Counted from the first letter of the stretch, positions 1 to 12,649 are shown. The stretch is 64,000 nucleotides of DNA from Ralstonia sp. RRA (GCF_037023145.1 NZ_CP146091.1:2728001-2792000); one strand, 5' to 3'. Notes: generated by a model not told the origin, from the sequence alone. Program-made: numbers and translations.

Positions 1-129
1 CTCCTTGTGCTCGACGCGCGAGTCCGACCCCTTGAAGTCGAATCGCGTCGAAATCTCTTTGTTGGCCTGTTCCACGGCGTTCTTCACTTCCACCATGTTG
101 GCTTCGCATACCACGTCAAACGACGGCAT
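1..129 (-). CDS. yajQ: YajQ-family nucleotide-binding protein, N-terminal part
   Basis: Only the first 43 codons lie in the window; the gene runs off the left edge. The start [20 protein letters not shown] and the following region with [12 protein letters not shown] are typical of the YajQ (UPF0234) family, whose members bind nucleotides and, in several bacteria, cyclic di-GMP. The ATG at 129 is the natural start because the family begins with this PSFD motif. It is divergent from murB, sharing a spacer of about 100 bases. Function beyond ligand binding is not shown by the sequence. Confidence 0.85.
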   Translation of the reverse strand, partial: MPSFDVVCEANMVEVKNAVEQANKEISTRFDFKGSDSRVEHKE

Positions 130-235
130 CGTATTCTCCTTGCAGACTTGAATTCGGTTTCCTGCGGCGGCAATCATTCGGGGCCGCCCGTGCCATGGCT
201 CTTATAATTCCAGCTTTTCCAGCCGCACTCGCGCC

Positions 236-1264
236 ATGGCGTTGCTCGACTCGCATTATCCCCTAGGCCAGCACAATACGTTCCGTTTTGAGGCCACCGC
301 CCGCTATGCCGCCCATGTGCGCACGCCGAAAGACATTCCCGCCGCGCTGGCCGACCCGCGCGTGCAGGGTCTGCCCGTGCTGGTGCTGGGCGGCGGCAGC
401 AACGTCGTGCTCACGCGTGACTTTGACGGTCTGGTGCTGCTGATGGAGATTCCTGGCATCACCACCGGCCGGGCGACGATCGATGGTCGCGAAGTCCACA
501 CCGTTACCGCAGGCGGCGGTGAGTCGTGGCACGGCCTGGTCGCACACACCGTCGCCAATGGCTTGCCTGGACTGGAAAATCTCGCGCTGATTCCGGGCAC
601 GGTGGGCGCAGCCCCCATCCAGAACATCGGCGCATACGGCGTCGAGATCAAAGACCGCTTCCACTCGCTGCGCGCCTACGACCGCCATGCCGGCGAGTTC
701 GTCACACTTGACGCCGCCGATTGCGCCTTTGGCTACCGCGACAGCCTCTTCAAGCGCGCCGGCGCCGATCGCTACATCATCACCGAGGTGACATTCGCGC
801 TGCCCGTCGACTGGCAGCCCGACACGCACTACGCAGAACTCGCCCGGGAGCTGACGGCGCAGAACATCGCCAACCCCACGGCGCAGGACATCTTTAACGC
901 GGTGGTCGCCATCCGCCGCCGCAAGCTGCCCGACCCGGCCGAGATCGGCAACGCGGGCAGCTTCTTCAAGAACCCCATCGTCGATGCCGCCACGCGCGAT
1001 GCACTGGTGGAGCGCTTCCCGAACCTTGTGGGTTATGTGCAGCCAGAAGGCACCTACAAGCTGGCCGCCGGCTGGCTAATCGACCAGTGCGGCTTCAAGG
1101 GCCGTCAGAGCGGCGCGGTGGGCGTGTATGAAAAGCAGGCGCTAGTGCTGGTGCACCGTGGCGGCGGCAGCGCCGTGCAACTCATGACGCTGGCGCGCGA
1201 AATCCAGGATGCGGTCCATGCGCGCTTTGGCGTACGCATCGAACCGGAACCCGTCGTCATCTGA
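236..1264 (+). CDS. murB: UDP-N-acetylenolpyruvoylglucosamine reductase (MurB)
   Basis: Cytoplasmic flavoenzyme that reduces UDP-GlcNAc-enolpyruvate to UDP-MurNAc with NADPH, the second committed step of peptidoglycan synthesis. The 342-residue protein has the FAD-binding GGGSN at 52-56, IPGTVGAAPIQNIGAYG at 119-135, the YRDS of the substrate domain at 167-170, the catalytic serine in NAGSFFKNP (Ser242), and a C-terminal EPEPVVI carrying the proton-relay glutamate. Length and the YRDS segment fit the type I (E. coli-like) class. A TATAAT at 203-208 may be its -10. It ends 4 bases before the convergent patatin gene. Confidence 0.97.
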   Translation: MALLDSHYPLGQHNTFRFEATARYAAHVRTPKDIPAALADPRVQGLPVLVLGGGSNVVLTRDFDGLVLLMEIPGITTGRATIDGREVHTVTAGGGESWHGLVAHTVANGLPGLENLALIPGTVGAAPIQNIGAYGVEIKDRFHSLRAYDRHAGEFVTLDAADCAFGYRDSLFKRAGADRYIITEVTFALPVDWQPDTHYAELARELTAQNIANPTAQDIFNAVVAIRRRKLPDPAEIGNAGSFFKNPIVDAATRDALVERFPNLVGYVQPEGTYKLAAGWLIDQCGFKGRQSGAVGVYEKQALVLVHRGGGSAVQLMTLAREIQDAVHARFGVRIEPEPVVI

Positions 1265-1268
1265 TCGC

Positions 1269-2318
1269 TTAAATCTCCTGGCCGCGCAGGTATTCCTTCT
1301 GGATATCGACGGTGCCCTGCTTGCCGACATCGTCGAAATGCTTGCGCAGCCACGCCTTGCCTTCGTGCCGGCCGCGCTCCTTGAGCATGGTCAGGAAGCT
1401 CCAGTCCGTCACCAGCTTGGTCGATGAGGACAAATCGCCCAACGGCTTATCGGCGCGGATCGCGTGCAGGTAGATGTACTTCAGGCGATCGCGGTATTCG
1501 GGCTTGAGCCAATCCTCGGCAATCAGCTTCTGCACGAAGGCGATGGCGCGCATCTCGCGCAGCAACGACGCGTTGAACGTGATCTCGTTCAGGCGCTCCA
1601 TCACCTCGTGCGGCTGGTCGGGCACCTCCTTGCGCACGATCGGGTTCACGTGCACGAGCAGGATGTCCTGCGTCTTGGTCTCGTAGAAAAACGGAAACAG
1701 CACTGGGTTGCCCATGTAACCGCCGTCCCAATAGTGGTGGCGGTGGATCTCGATGGCCGGGTACAGGTACGGCAGGCAAGCGGAGGCGAGCACAGTTTCG
1801 GCGTCGATCTCGGGCGTGTTGAACACGCGCACGTTGCCGGTATTGACGTCGGTGGCGGCCAGGAAGAGCTTGGTGCTTTCGCAGGCGCGCAGCCGGTCGA
1901 AATCGACGTGCTGGGCAAGCAAATCGCGCAGCGGGTTGTAGTGGGCGCCCTGGGCCGTGGCGCTGATCCAGTTATCCCATAGGCGCATCCAGTCCGTCAC
2001 CGGCCAGCTATCGGGAAACAGCGGCTTGCCGGAGAACAGCGTCTTGGCGTTCTCGCCCATGGCAGACAGCGGCGAGCCAGCCGTCGACACCGCCAACCAG
2101 AACGCATGCAGCTTCTCGCGTGCCCGCTCAGGGCCGCCTTCCAGCAGGCCGTCGAGCATCACCACCGCGTTCATCGAACCGGCGCTGGTGCCGGTAATGC
2201 CCTCGTATGACAAGCGTCCGTCTTCGAGCAGCGCGTCGAGCACACCCCATGTGAACGCGCCGTGCGCGCCGCCGCCCTGGAGCGCGAGGTTGATGTGCTT
2301 GCCGTCCGGCTTCCGCAT
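1269..2318 (-). CDS. Patatin-like phospholipase family protein
   Basis: Predicted cytoplasmic or membrane-associated lipid acyl hydrolase of 349 residues. The oxyanion-hole motif GGGAHGAF lies at 15-22, the nucleophile elbow GTSAG at 43-47 (Ser45), and the catalytic aspartate in DGGYMGNP (Asp198), giving the Ser-Asp dyad of the patatin family. The frame is open upstream, but the ATG at 2318 has a purine-rich GGGGGA just before it and starts at the usual distance from the GGG motif; the upstream extension is antisense to ppnP. The substrate cannot be told from sequence. It is divergent from ppnP. Confidence 0.9.
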   Translation of the reverse strand: MRKPDGKHINLALQGGGAHGAFTWGVLDALLEDGRLSYEGITGTSAGSMNAVVMLDGLLEGGPERAREKLHAFWLAVSTAGSPLSAMGENAKTLFSGKPLFPDSWPVTDWMRLWDNWISATAQGAHYNPLRDLLAQHVDFDRLRACESTKLFLAATDVNTGNVRVFNTPEIDAETVLASACLPYLYPAIEIHRHHYWDGGYMGNPVLFPFFYETKTQDILLVHVNPIVRKEVPDQPHEVMERLNEITFNASLLREMRAIAFVQKLIAEDWLKPEYRDRLKYIYLHAIRADKPLGDLSSSTKLVTDWSFLTMLKERGRHEGKAWLRKHFDDVGKQGTVDIQKEYLRGQEI

Positions 2319-2423
2319 GCTTTTTCCCCCAGATTCAGGCGCCCCCGTGGCGCTGGCCGGATCATGCCCTAAAATGGCGGATTCGACCCTAGACCACCGC
2401 TTTTTGCGTTCCGCCTTTACTCC

Positions 2424-2741
2424 ATGACCACCGAAACCTTTGACGGCGTCCGCCTGACCACCAAGGCCAATGTGTACTTTGACGGAAAGTGCGTCAGCCA
2501 CAGCTTTACCCTGCCCGACGGCACCAAGAAGTCCGTGGGCGTGGTGTTGCCGGCCACGCTGACGTTCGGCACGGCTGCGGCCGAGATCATGGAATGCGTG
2601 GGTGGTTCGTGTGAATACAAGCTCGACGGCCCCGACGAATGGAAAACCTCCACCGCCGGTGAAAGCTTCCACGTTCCGGCGAACTCGAAGTTCGATATCC
2701 GCGTGACCGAGGCGTATCACTACATCTGCCACTACGCCTAA
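2424..2741 (+). CDS. ppnP: Pyrimidine/purine nucleoside phosphorylase PpnP (DUF1255 cupin)
   Basis: Small single-domain cupin of 105 residues. The family (E. coli YaiE/PpnP) phosphorolyses several nucleosides to free base and ribose-1-phosphate. The recognised segments are TTKANVYFDGKCVSHS, the LPATLTFGTAAAEIMECVGG turn and the C-terminal HVPANSKFDIRV. Length matches the family closely. It sits 50 bases upstream of argG on the same strand but shows no obvious functional link to arginine synthesis. Confidence 0.92.
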   Translation: MTTETFDGVRLTTKANVYFDGKCVSHSFTLPDGTKKSVGVVLPATLTFGTAAAEIMECVGGSCEYKLDGPDEWKTSTAGESFHVPANSKFDIRVTEAYHYICHYA

Positions 2742-4130
<1,389 letters not shown>

Positions 4131-4150
4131 CAGCCCGCCGATTCAAGGCA

Positions 4151-4189
4151 AAAAAAGGCCGCTCCGACGTCAATCGGAGCGGCCTTTTT
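4151..4189 (+). terminator. Bidirectional intrinsic terminator between argG and argF
   Basis: A near-perfect hairpin with arms GGCCGCTCCGA / TCGGAGCGGCC and a six-base loop, flanked by an A-run on the left and a T-run on the right, so it can stop transcription from both argG (plus) and argF (minus). The two genes converge here. Confidence 0.9.
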
Positions 4190-4213
4190 CTATGGCTTCA
4201 GCTCAGTAGCGGC

Positions 4214-5140
4214 TTAGTAGCGCCCGCAGAGCAGGTATTCCATCAGTGCCTTCTGCACGTGCAGGCGGTTTTCCGCCTCGTCCCACACCACGCTCTGCTT
4301 GCCGTCGATGACGGCGGCTTCGACTTCCTCGCCGCGGTGTGCCGGCAGGCAGTGCATGAACAGGGCATCGGGTTGCGCACGCTGCATCATCGCCTCGGTG
4401 ACCATCCAGTCGCCGAAGGCTTTCTTGCGCGCTTCGTTCTCAGCCTCATAACCCATGCTGGTCCACACGTCGGTGGTCACCAGATGGGCACCGTCGCAAG
4501 CCTCGAGCGGGCTTTCAAACACGTGCACGAACGGGCGAGCGGAATCGGCCACCATGGCCGGATCCAGCTGATAGCCCTTCGGGGCGGAGAAATGGAAGCG
4601 GAAGCCGAGGATCTCAGCCGCCTGAATCCACGTGTACGCCATGTTATTGGCGTCGCCCACCCACGTGACGGTCTTGCCCTTGATCGGGCCGCGCTGCTCG
4701 ATGAAGGTGAAGATGTCGGCCAGCACTTGGCACGGGTGGTATTCGTTGGTCAGCCCGTTGATGACCGGCACGCGCGAATGCGCGGCAAAGCGCTCGATGA
4801 TCTCCTGCCCGAAGGTGCGGATCATGATGATGTCGGTCATGCGGGAGATGACCTGCGCAGCGTCTTCGATTGGTTCACCGCGCCCCAGTTGGGAATCGCG
4901 CGTGTTCAGGAAGACCGCATGGCCGCCGAGCTGGTGGATACCAGCCTCGAAAGACAGGCGCGTACGCGTGGAATTCTTCTCGAAGATCATGGCCAGCGTG
5001 CGGTCGTGCAGCGGGTGCCACGTCTCGTAGTTCTTGAACTTGGCCTTGAGGATCGCGGAACGGTCCAGCAGGTATTCGTACTCTTCCAGCGAAAAGTCCT
5101 TGAACTGCAGGTAGTGCTTGATCGAGCTTGGTGGGTTCAT
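4214..5140 (-). CDS. argF: Ornithine carbamoyltransferase
   Basis: Makes citrulline from ornithine and carbamoyl phosphate, the step before ArgG. The carbamoyl-phosphate motif STRTR is at 57-61, HPCQ at 135-138 and the ornithine-site HCLP at 263-266 of 308 residues. The start at 5140 (MNPPSSIKHYLQ) matches the Ralstonia protein; an upstream in-frame ATG at 5191 would add 17 residues with no family counterpart. It converges on argG, so the two arginine genes are neighbours but not an operon. Confidence 0.97.
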   Translation of the reverse strand: MNPPSSIKHYLQFKDFSLEEYEYLLDRSAILKAKFKNYETWHPLHDRTLAMIFEKNSTRTRLSFEAGIHQLGGHAVFLNTRDSQLGRGEPIEDAAQVISRMTDIIMIRTFGQEIIERFAAHSRVPVINGLTNEYHPCQVLADIFTFIEQRGPIKGKTVTWVGDANNMAYTWIQAAEILGFRFHFSAPKGYQLDPAMVADSARPFVHVFESPLEACDGAHLVTTDVWTSMGYEAENEARKKAFGDWMVTEAMMQRAQPDALFMHCLPAHRGEEVEAAVIDGKQSVVWDEAENRLHVQKALMEYLLCGRY

Positions 5141-5509
5141 AAAACAACGAAGGCGGCCCGCAGATGACGCACCGGAAAGATCCCGTGGCACGTCGCCCTA
5201 GCCGCCTTGTCTGGTGAAGATTCAAACCATCATACGGGATCGCTGTCAGTTTGGCGAGTTCCCGCCGGGCGGCTCGCGTTACCATACTGGCGCGGGTGAA
5301 AGGCCGATGAAAGTCTTATATAAGATATAATACTGGCTGCCTCGGATGCCTCGATCGTCCGCAAACCGGCACGACAAGCCGGTTCGCCTGGTTCATGAAT
5401 CGGCAACCGAGCAAGCGCATCATCCGCACCACAAGTGCACCCCGTTCGAACGTTGCGGCACCCGCGCGGTCGAAGCCGTTTGCAAATCTCCACAAGCCCC
5501 ACGCAGTCC
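5141..5509. other. Gene-free divergent spacer between argF and the DUF3579 gene
   Basis: About 370 bases with no convincing gene; the short open frames inside have no recognisable start context or family. It must hold the argF promoter and, near 5314-5331, an AT-rich palindrome followed by TATAAT that looks like the promoter of the rightward gene, which would then have a leader of about 170 bases. I found no riboswitch-like structure by eye. Confidence 0.5.
5314..5331 (+). promoter_or_regulatory. Palindromic operator-like site abutting a TATAAT -10 box
   Basis: A perfect 12-base palindrome TCTTATATAAGA (5314-5325) touches a consensus TATAAT (5326-5331) in an otherwise GC-rich region. A protein bound here would block the promoter. 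I see no clear -35 at 17 bases, so the promoter may need an activator or be weak. The regulator is unknown to me. Confidence 0.45.
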
Positions 5510-5827
5510 ATGGCAGCCTACCCTCGCCAATTCTTTATCCAGGGCGTCACCCGTGACGGAAAGACCTTCCGCCCGAGCGACTGGGCCGATCGGCTGTGCG
5601 GCGTGATGGCGCAGTTCCGCCCCGCCGGTGATACTGGGGACCCCCGCCTGACCTACTCCCCTTTCGTGCGCCCCGTCATGTCGGGCGGCATCAAGAGCGT
5701 CTTCGTCGACGAGCGCCTGCGCGAGATCGAACCCAAGGCGCTGGACTTCGTACTGAACTTCGCGCACGACAACAACCTGCAGTTGGTCGAAGCCTGCATC
5801 CTGCCCGACGAAGGCACGCCGGCCTGA
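5510..5827 (+). CDS. DUF3579 family protein
   Basis: A 105-residue protein found across betaproteobacteria, with no established function. The DUF3579 family is recognisable from the start MAAYPRQFFIQGVTRDGKTF, then RPSDWADRLCGVMAQF, and VRPVMSGGIKSVFVD. No membrane segment or signal is visible, so it is likely cytoplasmic. The ATG at 5510 is chosen because the family begins at this point; upstream in-frame codons look like leader. A weak hairpin terminator follows at 5879. Confidence 0.85.
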   Translation: MAAYPRQFFIQGVTRDGKTFRPSDWADRLCGVMAQFRPAGDTGDPRLTYSPFVRPVMSGGIKSVFVDERLREIEPKALDFVLNFAHDNNLQLVEACILPDEGTPA

Positions 5828-5878
5828 AGCATCGCCGGCACTACTGCGTGCCGGGCGCTCTTTCTAGCGCAGCAAAGC

Positions 5879-5909
5879 AAAAAGCCTGTCCGAAGACAAG
5901 CTTTTTTTA
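5879..5909. terminator. Bidirectional terminator between DUF3579 gene and rpsT
   Basis: Arms AAAAAGCCTGTC and GACAAGCTTTTT with one mismatch around a four-base loop, with A-run and T-run on the two sides. It lies between two convergent genes and can serve both. Confidence 0.75.
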
Positions 5910-5978
5910 TTGCCAGTACTGCTGGCGCGCAACGCAACTGCCGTCACGCCATGCCGGCTAGGCCGGCATCACCCGAAC

Positions 5979-6248
5979 TTAGGCAGCAGCCATTGCCTTG
6001 ATGGCAGCGGACAGACGCGACTTTGCGCGTGCAGCCTTGTTCTTGTGGACGATCTTCTTGTCAGCGATGCTGTCGATCGTGCTTTGAGCGGTCTTGAATG
6101 CAGCAGCTGCAGCTGCCTTGTCGCCACCAGCCACGGCCTTGCGGACGGTCTTGATAGCGGTGCGCAGACGCGAGCGCAGTGCCGAGTTGTGAGCGTTTTG
6201 AACGACGGCTTGGCGTGCGCGCTTGCGTGCTTGTGCGGTGTTTGCCAT
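5979..6248 (-). CDS. rpsT: 30S ribosomal protein S20
   Basis: Primary 16S rRNA-binding protein of the small subunit, 89 residues and highly basic. The start [13 protein letters not shown] and the Ala/Lys-rich helices ([28 protein letters not shown]) are diagnostic. Start ATG at 6248. A good sigma-70 promoter lies 80-110 bases upstream at 6329-6358. As usual in this class it sits alone, divergent from murJ. Confidence 0.97.
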   Translation of the reverse strand: MANTAQARKRARQAVVQNAHNSALRSRLRTAIKTVRKAVAGGDKAAAAAAFKTAQSTIDSIADKKIVHKNKAARAKSRLSAAIKAMAAA

Positions 6249-6328
6249 GGAAAATTCCCTGAAGAAACGGTAGCAAGCGCCCCGGGAGACACGGAAGGCC
6301 GAAGCGCGCAAATTGGTGAAAGACGGTG

Positions 6329-6358
6329 ATTATACGCAGACTTCCCCATCCAATGCAA
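6329..6358 (-). promoter_or_regulatory. rpsT sigma-70 promoter
   Basis: On the minus strand TTGCAT, 18 bases, TATAAT. The -10 is a perfect match, as expected for a strongly expressed ribosomal protein gene. Confidence 0.7.
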
Positions 6359-6411
6359 ACCGTGTTGTGAAATCGCCCGAATGACAGCAGATTGCGGCTT
6401 TTGCGGCACTT

Positions 6412-6441
6412 TTGAGCGCATGGCGAGGCGGTCCCTATAAT
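6412..6441 (+). promoter_or_regulatory. murJ sigma-70 promoter
   Basis: TTGAGC, 18 bases, TATAAT on the plus strand, ending about 115 bases before the murJ start. Confidence 0.6.
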
Positions 6442-6554
6442 ACGGCCGCAATTGCGCCCTTCCGTCACGTCAGGCGCGAACCCCGCATGGCGCAGCCGGT
6501 CAGACCGCCATCGCCGTGTTTGCCTCCCGGACGGCGCCCAACCACGCATTCATC

Positions 6555-8107
<1,553 letters not shown>

Positions 8108-8108
<1 letters not shown>

Positions 8109-8953
8109 TGACCACCAAAGTCCTCGATTATTTTTCGGCCCTGGTCGCGGACGACGACAGCATTCCCCTCACCGAAACCGCCCTGTCCATCGCACAGGAC
8201 GCGTATCCGGACCTGGACCTGCAGGCGGAGCTGGCAGCCATCGACGTGCTGGTCGCGCGGATCAAGAACCGCGTGGCCGAGGGCACGCCGGCCATCCAGC
8301 GCTTGCGCCTGCTCAATCAGTTCTTCTACCGCGAGCTGGGCTTCGGGCCCAACGCCAACGATTACTACGACCCCGAGAACTCCTACCTGAACGCCGTGCT
8401 GCAGAGCCGGCGCGGCATCCCGATTTCATTGGCGGTGCTGCTGATGGAGATCGGCCAGCAGATCGGCCTGCCGCTCAAAGGCGTGTCCTTCCCGAATCAC
8501 TTCCTGGTGCGGATGAGCATTCCTGCCGGCGAAGTCGTGCTCGATCCGCTGACGGGGCAAACGCTGTCGAAGGAAGAACTGCAGGACATGCTCGACCCGT
8601 ACCTGGAAAAGGAAGGCATCGAAGACCCGAACTCGGTGCCGCTCGGGGTGTTCCTGCAGGTGGCGACGCACCGGGAGATCATCGCGCGCCTGCTGCGCAA
8701 TCTGAAGGCGATCTATCTGCAGGAATCGCGCTGGCAGCGCTTGCTGGCGGTGCAGCAGCGGCTGGTGATTCTGCTGCCGGATTCGATTGAAGAAGTGCGC
8801 GACAGGGGGCTGGCCTACGCCAACCTGGAATGCTTCCGGCCCGCGCTAGAAGACCTGGAAGCCTACGTGGACGCCCGGCCCGACGCGGCCGATACGGCCA
8901 AGCTCAAGGAGCGCATGCCAACGCTGCGCGCCATGAGCAAGAACCTCAACTAA
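8108..8953 (+). CDS. SirB1/transglutaminase-like protein with C-terminal TPR-type region
   Basis: A 281-residue protein of the SirB1 family. The N-terminal half carries a transglutaminase-like core (NAVLQSRRGIPISLAVLLME, then KGVSFPNHFLVRM); the C-terminal helices resemble a tetratricopeptide pair (RLLRNLKAIYLQESRWQRLL and AYANLECFRPALEDLEAYV). The family is widespread but has no firm enzymatic role, and I do not see a full Cys-His-Asp catalytic triad. It starts within the murJ stop, so it is probably in the murJ transcript. No signal peptide. Confidence 0.8.
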
Positions 8954-8956
8954 CGC

Positions 8957-9616
8957 TTACTTCTGCACCACCGCGCCGCGACGGCGCTTGAGCAGCTTCC
9001 ACAGCCCGCCCAGCATCAGCGGTACAATCGCCGCGCCCAGGCCGATGAGCACGATGGTGTTCAGATGGTCACGCACCATCGGCAGATTGCCGAAGAACAC
9101 GCCTGAAGCCACCAGCAGACCGACCCACAGCACGGCGCCGATCATGTTGAAGAGCTGGAATTTGGCAAACGTCATCTTCGACACGCCGGCCACGAACGGC
9201 GCGAACGTCCGCACCACCGGAATGAAGCGCGCCATCACCAGCGTCTTGCCGCCGTGGCGCTCATAGAAGCCGTGCGTCTTCATCAGCGCTTCGTGGTCGA
9301 GGAAGCGGATGTGACCGTCAAACACCTTGGGGCCGATCCATGAGCCAACGAAGTAGTTGACGGTGTTGCCTGTTGTGGCGGCAATCACCAGCAGCACGAT
9401 CAGCAGCCAGGCATCCATCTGGCCGGTCGCGCACATGGCGCCGGCAATGAAGAGGAGCGTATCGCCCGGCAGGAAGGGCAGCACCACCAGGCCGGTCTCG
9501 GCAAACACAATGGCAAACAGCAGCACATACACCCACGCGCCGTACTGCTGAATGAGCAGGCCCAACGATTTGTCGACATGCAGCACGATGTCGACCAATT
9601 GCATCACGATATCCAA
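8957..9616 (-). CDS. DedA family inner-membrane protein
   Basis: 219 residues with several hydrophobic helices and two re-entrant-like segments. The DedA signatures are FLPGDTLLFIAGAM, GNTVNYFVGSWIG and RFIPVVRTFAPFVAGVSKM, the last carrying the conserved arginines. Family members are linked to undecaprenyl-phosphate or phospholipid flipping and to membrane homeostasis. The C-terminus is basic and cytoplasmic by the positive-inside rule. It converges on the SirB1-type gene with only three bases between stops. Confidence 0.9.
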   Translation of the reverse strand: MDIVMQLVDIVLHVDKSLGLLIQQYGAWVYVLLFAIVFAETGLVVLPFLPGDTLLFIAGAMCATGQMDAWLLIVLLVIAATTGNTVNYFVGSWIGPKVFDGHIRFLDHEALMKTHGFYERHGGKTLVMARFIPVVRTFAPFVAGVSKMTFAKFQLFNMIGAVLWVGLLVASGVFFGNLPMVRDHLNTIVLIGLGAAIVPLMLGGLWKLLKRRRGAVVQK

Positions 9617-9738
9617 ACCATCCCCCTAAGCGAGCGGGGAATGATACCGGATGCGACTTAGATTTCCCCTAGCCCTTGGTGGGGGCATCGGGGCTTGCGT
9701 CCGTACGCTGCACAAGGTGTGACATTTATAATGCTGCG

Positions 9739-11661
9739 ATGAATTCCGCCCCTGATTCCGTCACCCTCGCCGCCGCCCCCGCCCGCCGCCCCATCCGCCC
9801 GCTTCCCGATCAGCTGATCAGCCAGATCGCGGCCGGTGAGGTGGTCGAGCGGCCGGCCTCCGTGGTCAAGGAACTGCTGGAAAACGCGCTGGATGCCGGT
9901 GCAACGCAGCTCCAGATCAAGCTGGAAGAAGGTGGCGTGCGGCGCATCGCCATTACCGACAACGGCGGCGGCATTCCGGCGGGCGAACTGCCCGTTGCGC
10001 TGATGCGGCATGCGACCAGCAAGATCGGCTCGCTGGAAGAGCTGGAATCGGTGGCGACGCTAGGGTTTCGCGGCGAAGCGCTGGCCTCGATTGCCTCAGT
10101 GGCGGAATTGACGCTCACCTCACGCACGGCCAATGACGCGCACGCCACGCAAATCGTCGCGCAAACGGGGCGCGCGCAGCCGGCTTCAGGCGGCGTCGGC
10201 ACCACGGTCGATGTGCAGCACCTGTACTTCAACACGCCCGCACGCCGCAAATTCCTGAAGACCGAGCAAACCGAGCTGGGTCATTGCATGGAAGTGATCC
10301 GCCGCACCGCGCTCGCACGGCCCGATGTGGCCATCTCCGTGCATCACAACGGCAAGCCGTTGGAGCACTGGAATGCCACGCAGGCCGACAGTCGTACGGC
10401 GGCTGTGCTCGGTACAGACTTCGCCCGTGCGCGCCTGCCGTTCGAAGAGCAAGCCGGCGAGCTACGCATCTTCGGCTTTGCCGGCCTGCCGACCGCCTCG
10501 CGCGGCCGGGCGGACCACCAGTTCTTCTACGTCAACGGCCGCTTCGTGCGCGACCGCCTGCTCACCCACGCCGTGCGCAGCGCTTACGAAGACGTGCTGC
10601 ACGGCGACCGCTTCCCCGCCTATGTGTTGTGCCTGGAGCTGCCGCCCGAAGCCGTGGACGTGAACGTGCATCCGTCCAAGATCGAGGTGCGCTTTCGCGA
10701 CAGCCGAGCGGTGCACCAGTTCGTCTATCACGCAATTCAGCGCGCGCTGTCACGCCACGCGGGCGAACAGGGCGACAGCCTGCGCACTGACATCGCGGAT
10801 GCACCGGGCATTGCGGCCACGCCTTCGCCCGCCGACAACACGACGCGCTGGATCAACCAGATGGCTGCGCGGCAAACGTCGCTCGGCATTGCGCAACCGC
10901 GTGCGGAATACCTGTCGATGATGCGTGGGGACAGCACGCCAATGCCGTCGAGCCGCCCGGCGTGGATGGCGGACGTGCCAAGCGCTGCAACGCTGTTCGA
11001 CGGCAGCACCGCAACCGCCGAGGCGCCCATTTCCGCGCCTGCAGCTCCGAGCGCAGAAACGGAATCCGATGACGATGCTCACCCGCTCGGCTTCGCGGTC
11101 GCCCAACTGCATGGCATCTACGTGCTGGCGCAGAACACGCGCGGCATGGTGCTGGTCGACATGCACGCCGCGCACGAGCGCATCCTCTACGAACAGCTCA
11201 AGACTGCCCTGGAAGCCAAGCGCGTCGAGGTGCAGCCGCTGCTGATTCCCGTCACGTTTGCTGCAAGCCCGGTGGAAATTGGCACCGCCGAGGAGTTCCG
11301 CGACACGCTCACGCTGCTGGGCTTCGACATCTCCGCTGTATCACCCACCACACTGGCGGTGCGTTCTGTACCGACACTGCTGCAAAAGGCCGACGCACAG
11401 GCGCTCGCCCGCGACGTATTGCGCGATCTGCAGGCCTACGGCGGCTCGCGTGTGCTGGCCGAGCGCCAGAACGAACTGCTCGCCACGCTCGCTTGCCATT
11501 CCGCCGTGCGCGCCAACCGCCGTCTGAACATCGACGAAATGAACGCGCTGCTGCGCCAGATGGAAGCCACCGAACGCGCCGACCAATGCAACCACGGTCG
11601 CCCGACGTGGATCCAGCTCACTGTGGCTGACCTGGACCGCCTGTTCCTGCGTGGCCAGTGA
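9739..11661 (+). CDS. mutL: DNA mismatch repair protein MutL
   Basis: 640 residues. The N-terminal GHKL ATPase has [11 protein letters not shown] at 45-55, DNGGG at 74-78 and GFRGEAL at 109-115. The C-terminal domain carries [12 protein letters not shown] from Asp474, which fits the DQHA(X)2E(X)4E endonuclease motif with Met for Gln, plus ACHSAVRA and CNHGRPT, so a nicking activity as in Dam-lacking bacteria is likely. The linker between domains is low-complexity Ala/Pro/Ser. The ATG at 9739 begins the family-like tail before [21 protein letters not shown]. miaA follows immediately, the classical mutL-miaA pair. Confidence 0.96.
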   Translation: MNSAPDSVTLAAAPARRPIRPLPDQLISQIAAGEVVERPASVVKELLENALDAGATQLQIKLEEGGVRRIAITDNGGGIPAGELPVALMRHATSKIGSLEELESVATLGFRGEALASIASVAELTLTSRTANDAHATQIVAQTGRAQPASGGVGTTVDVQHLYFNTPARRKFLKTEQTELGHCMEVIRRTALARPDVAISVHHNGKPLEHWNATQADSRTAAVLGTDFARARLPFEEQAGELRIFGFAGLPTASRGRADHQFFYVNGRFVRDRLLTHAVRSAYEDVLHGDRFPAYVLCLELPPEAVDVNVHPSKIEVRFRDSRAVHQFVYHAIQRALSRHAGEQGDSLRTDIADAPGIAATPSPADNTTRWINQMAARQTSLGIAQPRAEYLSMMRGDSTPMPSSRPAWMADVPSAATLFDGSTATAEAPISAPAAPSAETESDDDAHPLGFAVAQLHGIYVLAQNTRGMVLVDMHAAHERILYEQLKTALEAKRVEVQPLLIPVTFAASPVEIGTAEEFRDTLTLLGFDISAVSPTTLAVRSVPTLLQKADAQALARDVLRDLQAYGGSRVLAERQNELLATLACHSAVRANRRLNIDEMNALLRQMEATERADQCNHGRPTWIQLTVADLDRLFLRGQ

Positions 11662-11668
11662 GTTTGTG

Positions 11669-12649
11669 ATGACCGCGTCTTCTGTCACCCCGCCACGCGC
11701 CGTCTGCCTGCTTGGGCCCACCGCATCGGGAAAAACCGCCGCCGCGCTGAAGCTGGCCGAGCGCTGGCCCGTCGAAATCATCAGCATGGATTCCGCGCTG
11801 GTGTATCGCGGCATGGACATCGGCACCGCCAAGCCCAGCCGCGAAGAGCAGGCCGTCGCGCCCCATCACCTGATCGACATCATCGATCCGCTCGACGCGT
11901 ATTCCGCCGCGCAGTTCGCCACCGATGCCAACGCACTGATCGACGCCATCCGCGCACGCGGCAAGCTGCCGCTCATCGTTGGCGGCACGATGCTGTACTA
12001 CAAGGCGCTCACGCAAGGTCTCTCCGATTTGCCCGGCGCCGATCCTGCCATCCGCGCCGAGATCGACGCCGAAGCCGCACGCGATGGCTGGCCCGCGCTG
12101 CACGCCAAGCTCGCGCTGGTCGACCCCATCACCGCTGCACGGCTGCATACGACCGATGCCCAGCGCATCCAGCGTGCGCTGGAGCTGTATCGACTGACGG
12201 GCCAGCCGATGTCGGCGCTGCTTGCGCGCGAGGTCGGTGCAAACGCGTTCCAACAGCACGAAGCCGCTGCGCCATATTTAACGATTGCACTGGAGCCGTC
12301 GGATCGCCTCGTGCTGCATGCACGCATCGCACAGCGCTTCGATGCCATGCTCGCCGGCGGCCTGCTCGACGAAGTGGAAGCATTGCGCCGTCGTGGCGAT
12401 CTTTCGCCCACGTTGCCGTCCATCCGCTGCGTGGGCTATCGCCAGGCGTGGGCCTACCTGGATGGCGAGATCGACATGGCTGCCCTGCGCGAACAAGGCA
12501 TCGCGGCCACACGCCAGCTCTGCAAGCGCCAGATCACGTGGCTGCGCAGTACGCCCGAGCGGCACGTGGTCGATTGCCTCGCCCCCGATTACGTCGACCA
12601 GGTCGCGCGCCTAGTCCAAACCTCACTGGAATCGCCATCACCACAATGA
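11669..12649 (+). CDS. miaA: tRNA dimethylallyltransferase MiaA
   Basis: Transfers dimethylallyl to A37 of tRNAs reading UNN codons. The P-loop GPTASGKT and the [16 protein letters not shown] segment are diagnostic; [11 protein letters not shown] and the Arg/Cys-containing CVGYRQAW follow. About 326 residues from the ATG at 11669; an in-frame GTG at 11651, overlapping the mutL stop, would add six residues and is an equally possible start. The 3' end overlaps the GNAT gene by four bases (ATGA), suggesting mutL-miaA-GNAT co-transcription. Confidence 0.95.
   Translation: MTASSVTPPRAVCLLGPTASGKTAAALKLAERWPVEIISMDSALVYRGMDIGTAKPSREEQAVAPHHLIDIIDPLDAYSAAQFATDANALIDAIRARGKLPLIVGGTMLYYKALTQGLSDLPGADPAIRAEIDAEAARDGWPALHAKLALVDPITAARLHTTDAQRIQRALELYRLTGQPMSALLAREVGANAFQQHEAAAPYLTIALEPSDRLVLHARIAQRFDAMLAGGLLDEVEALRRRGDLSPTLPSIRCVGYRQAWAYLDGEIDMAALREQGIAATRQLCKRQITWLRSTPERHVVDCLAPDYVDQVARLVQTSLESPSPQ

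Larger units (their letters stand above)
6249..6554. other. rpsT-murJ divergent promoter region
   Basis: About 300 bases holding two back-to-back sigma-70 promoters (annotated separately) and leaders of roughly 75 bases for rpsT and 110 bases for murJ. I see no gene in it. Confidence 0.6.

Noticed and set aside
2319..2732. N-terminal extension of the patatin gene into ppnP
   Set aside because: Extension is antisense to ppnP; ATG at 2318 has a ribosome site and family fit.
5230..5511. Minus-strand open frame of 93 codons in the argF spacer
   Set aside because: No ribosome site or family; overlaps a likely promoter.
6516..6554. Upstream GTG start for murJ
   Set aside because: Adds residues without counterparts in homologues; TTG at 6555 matches the family start.
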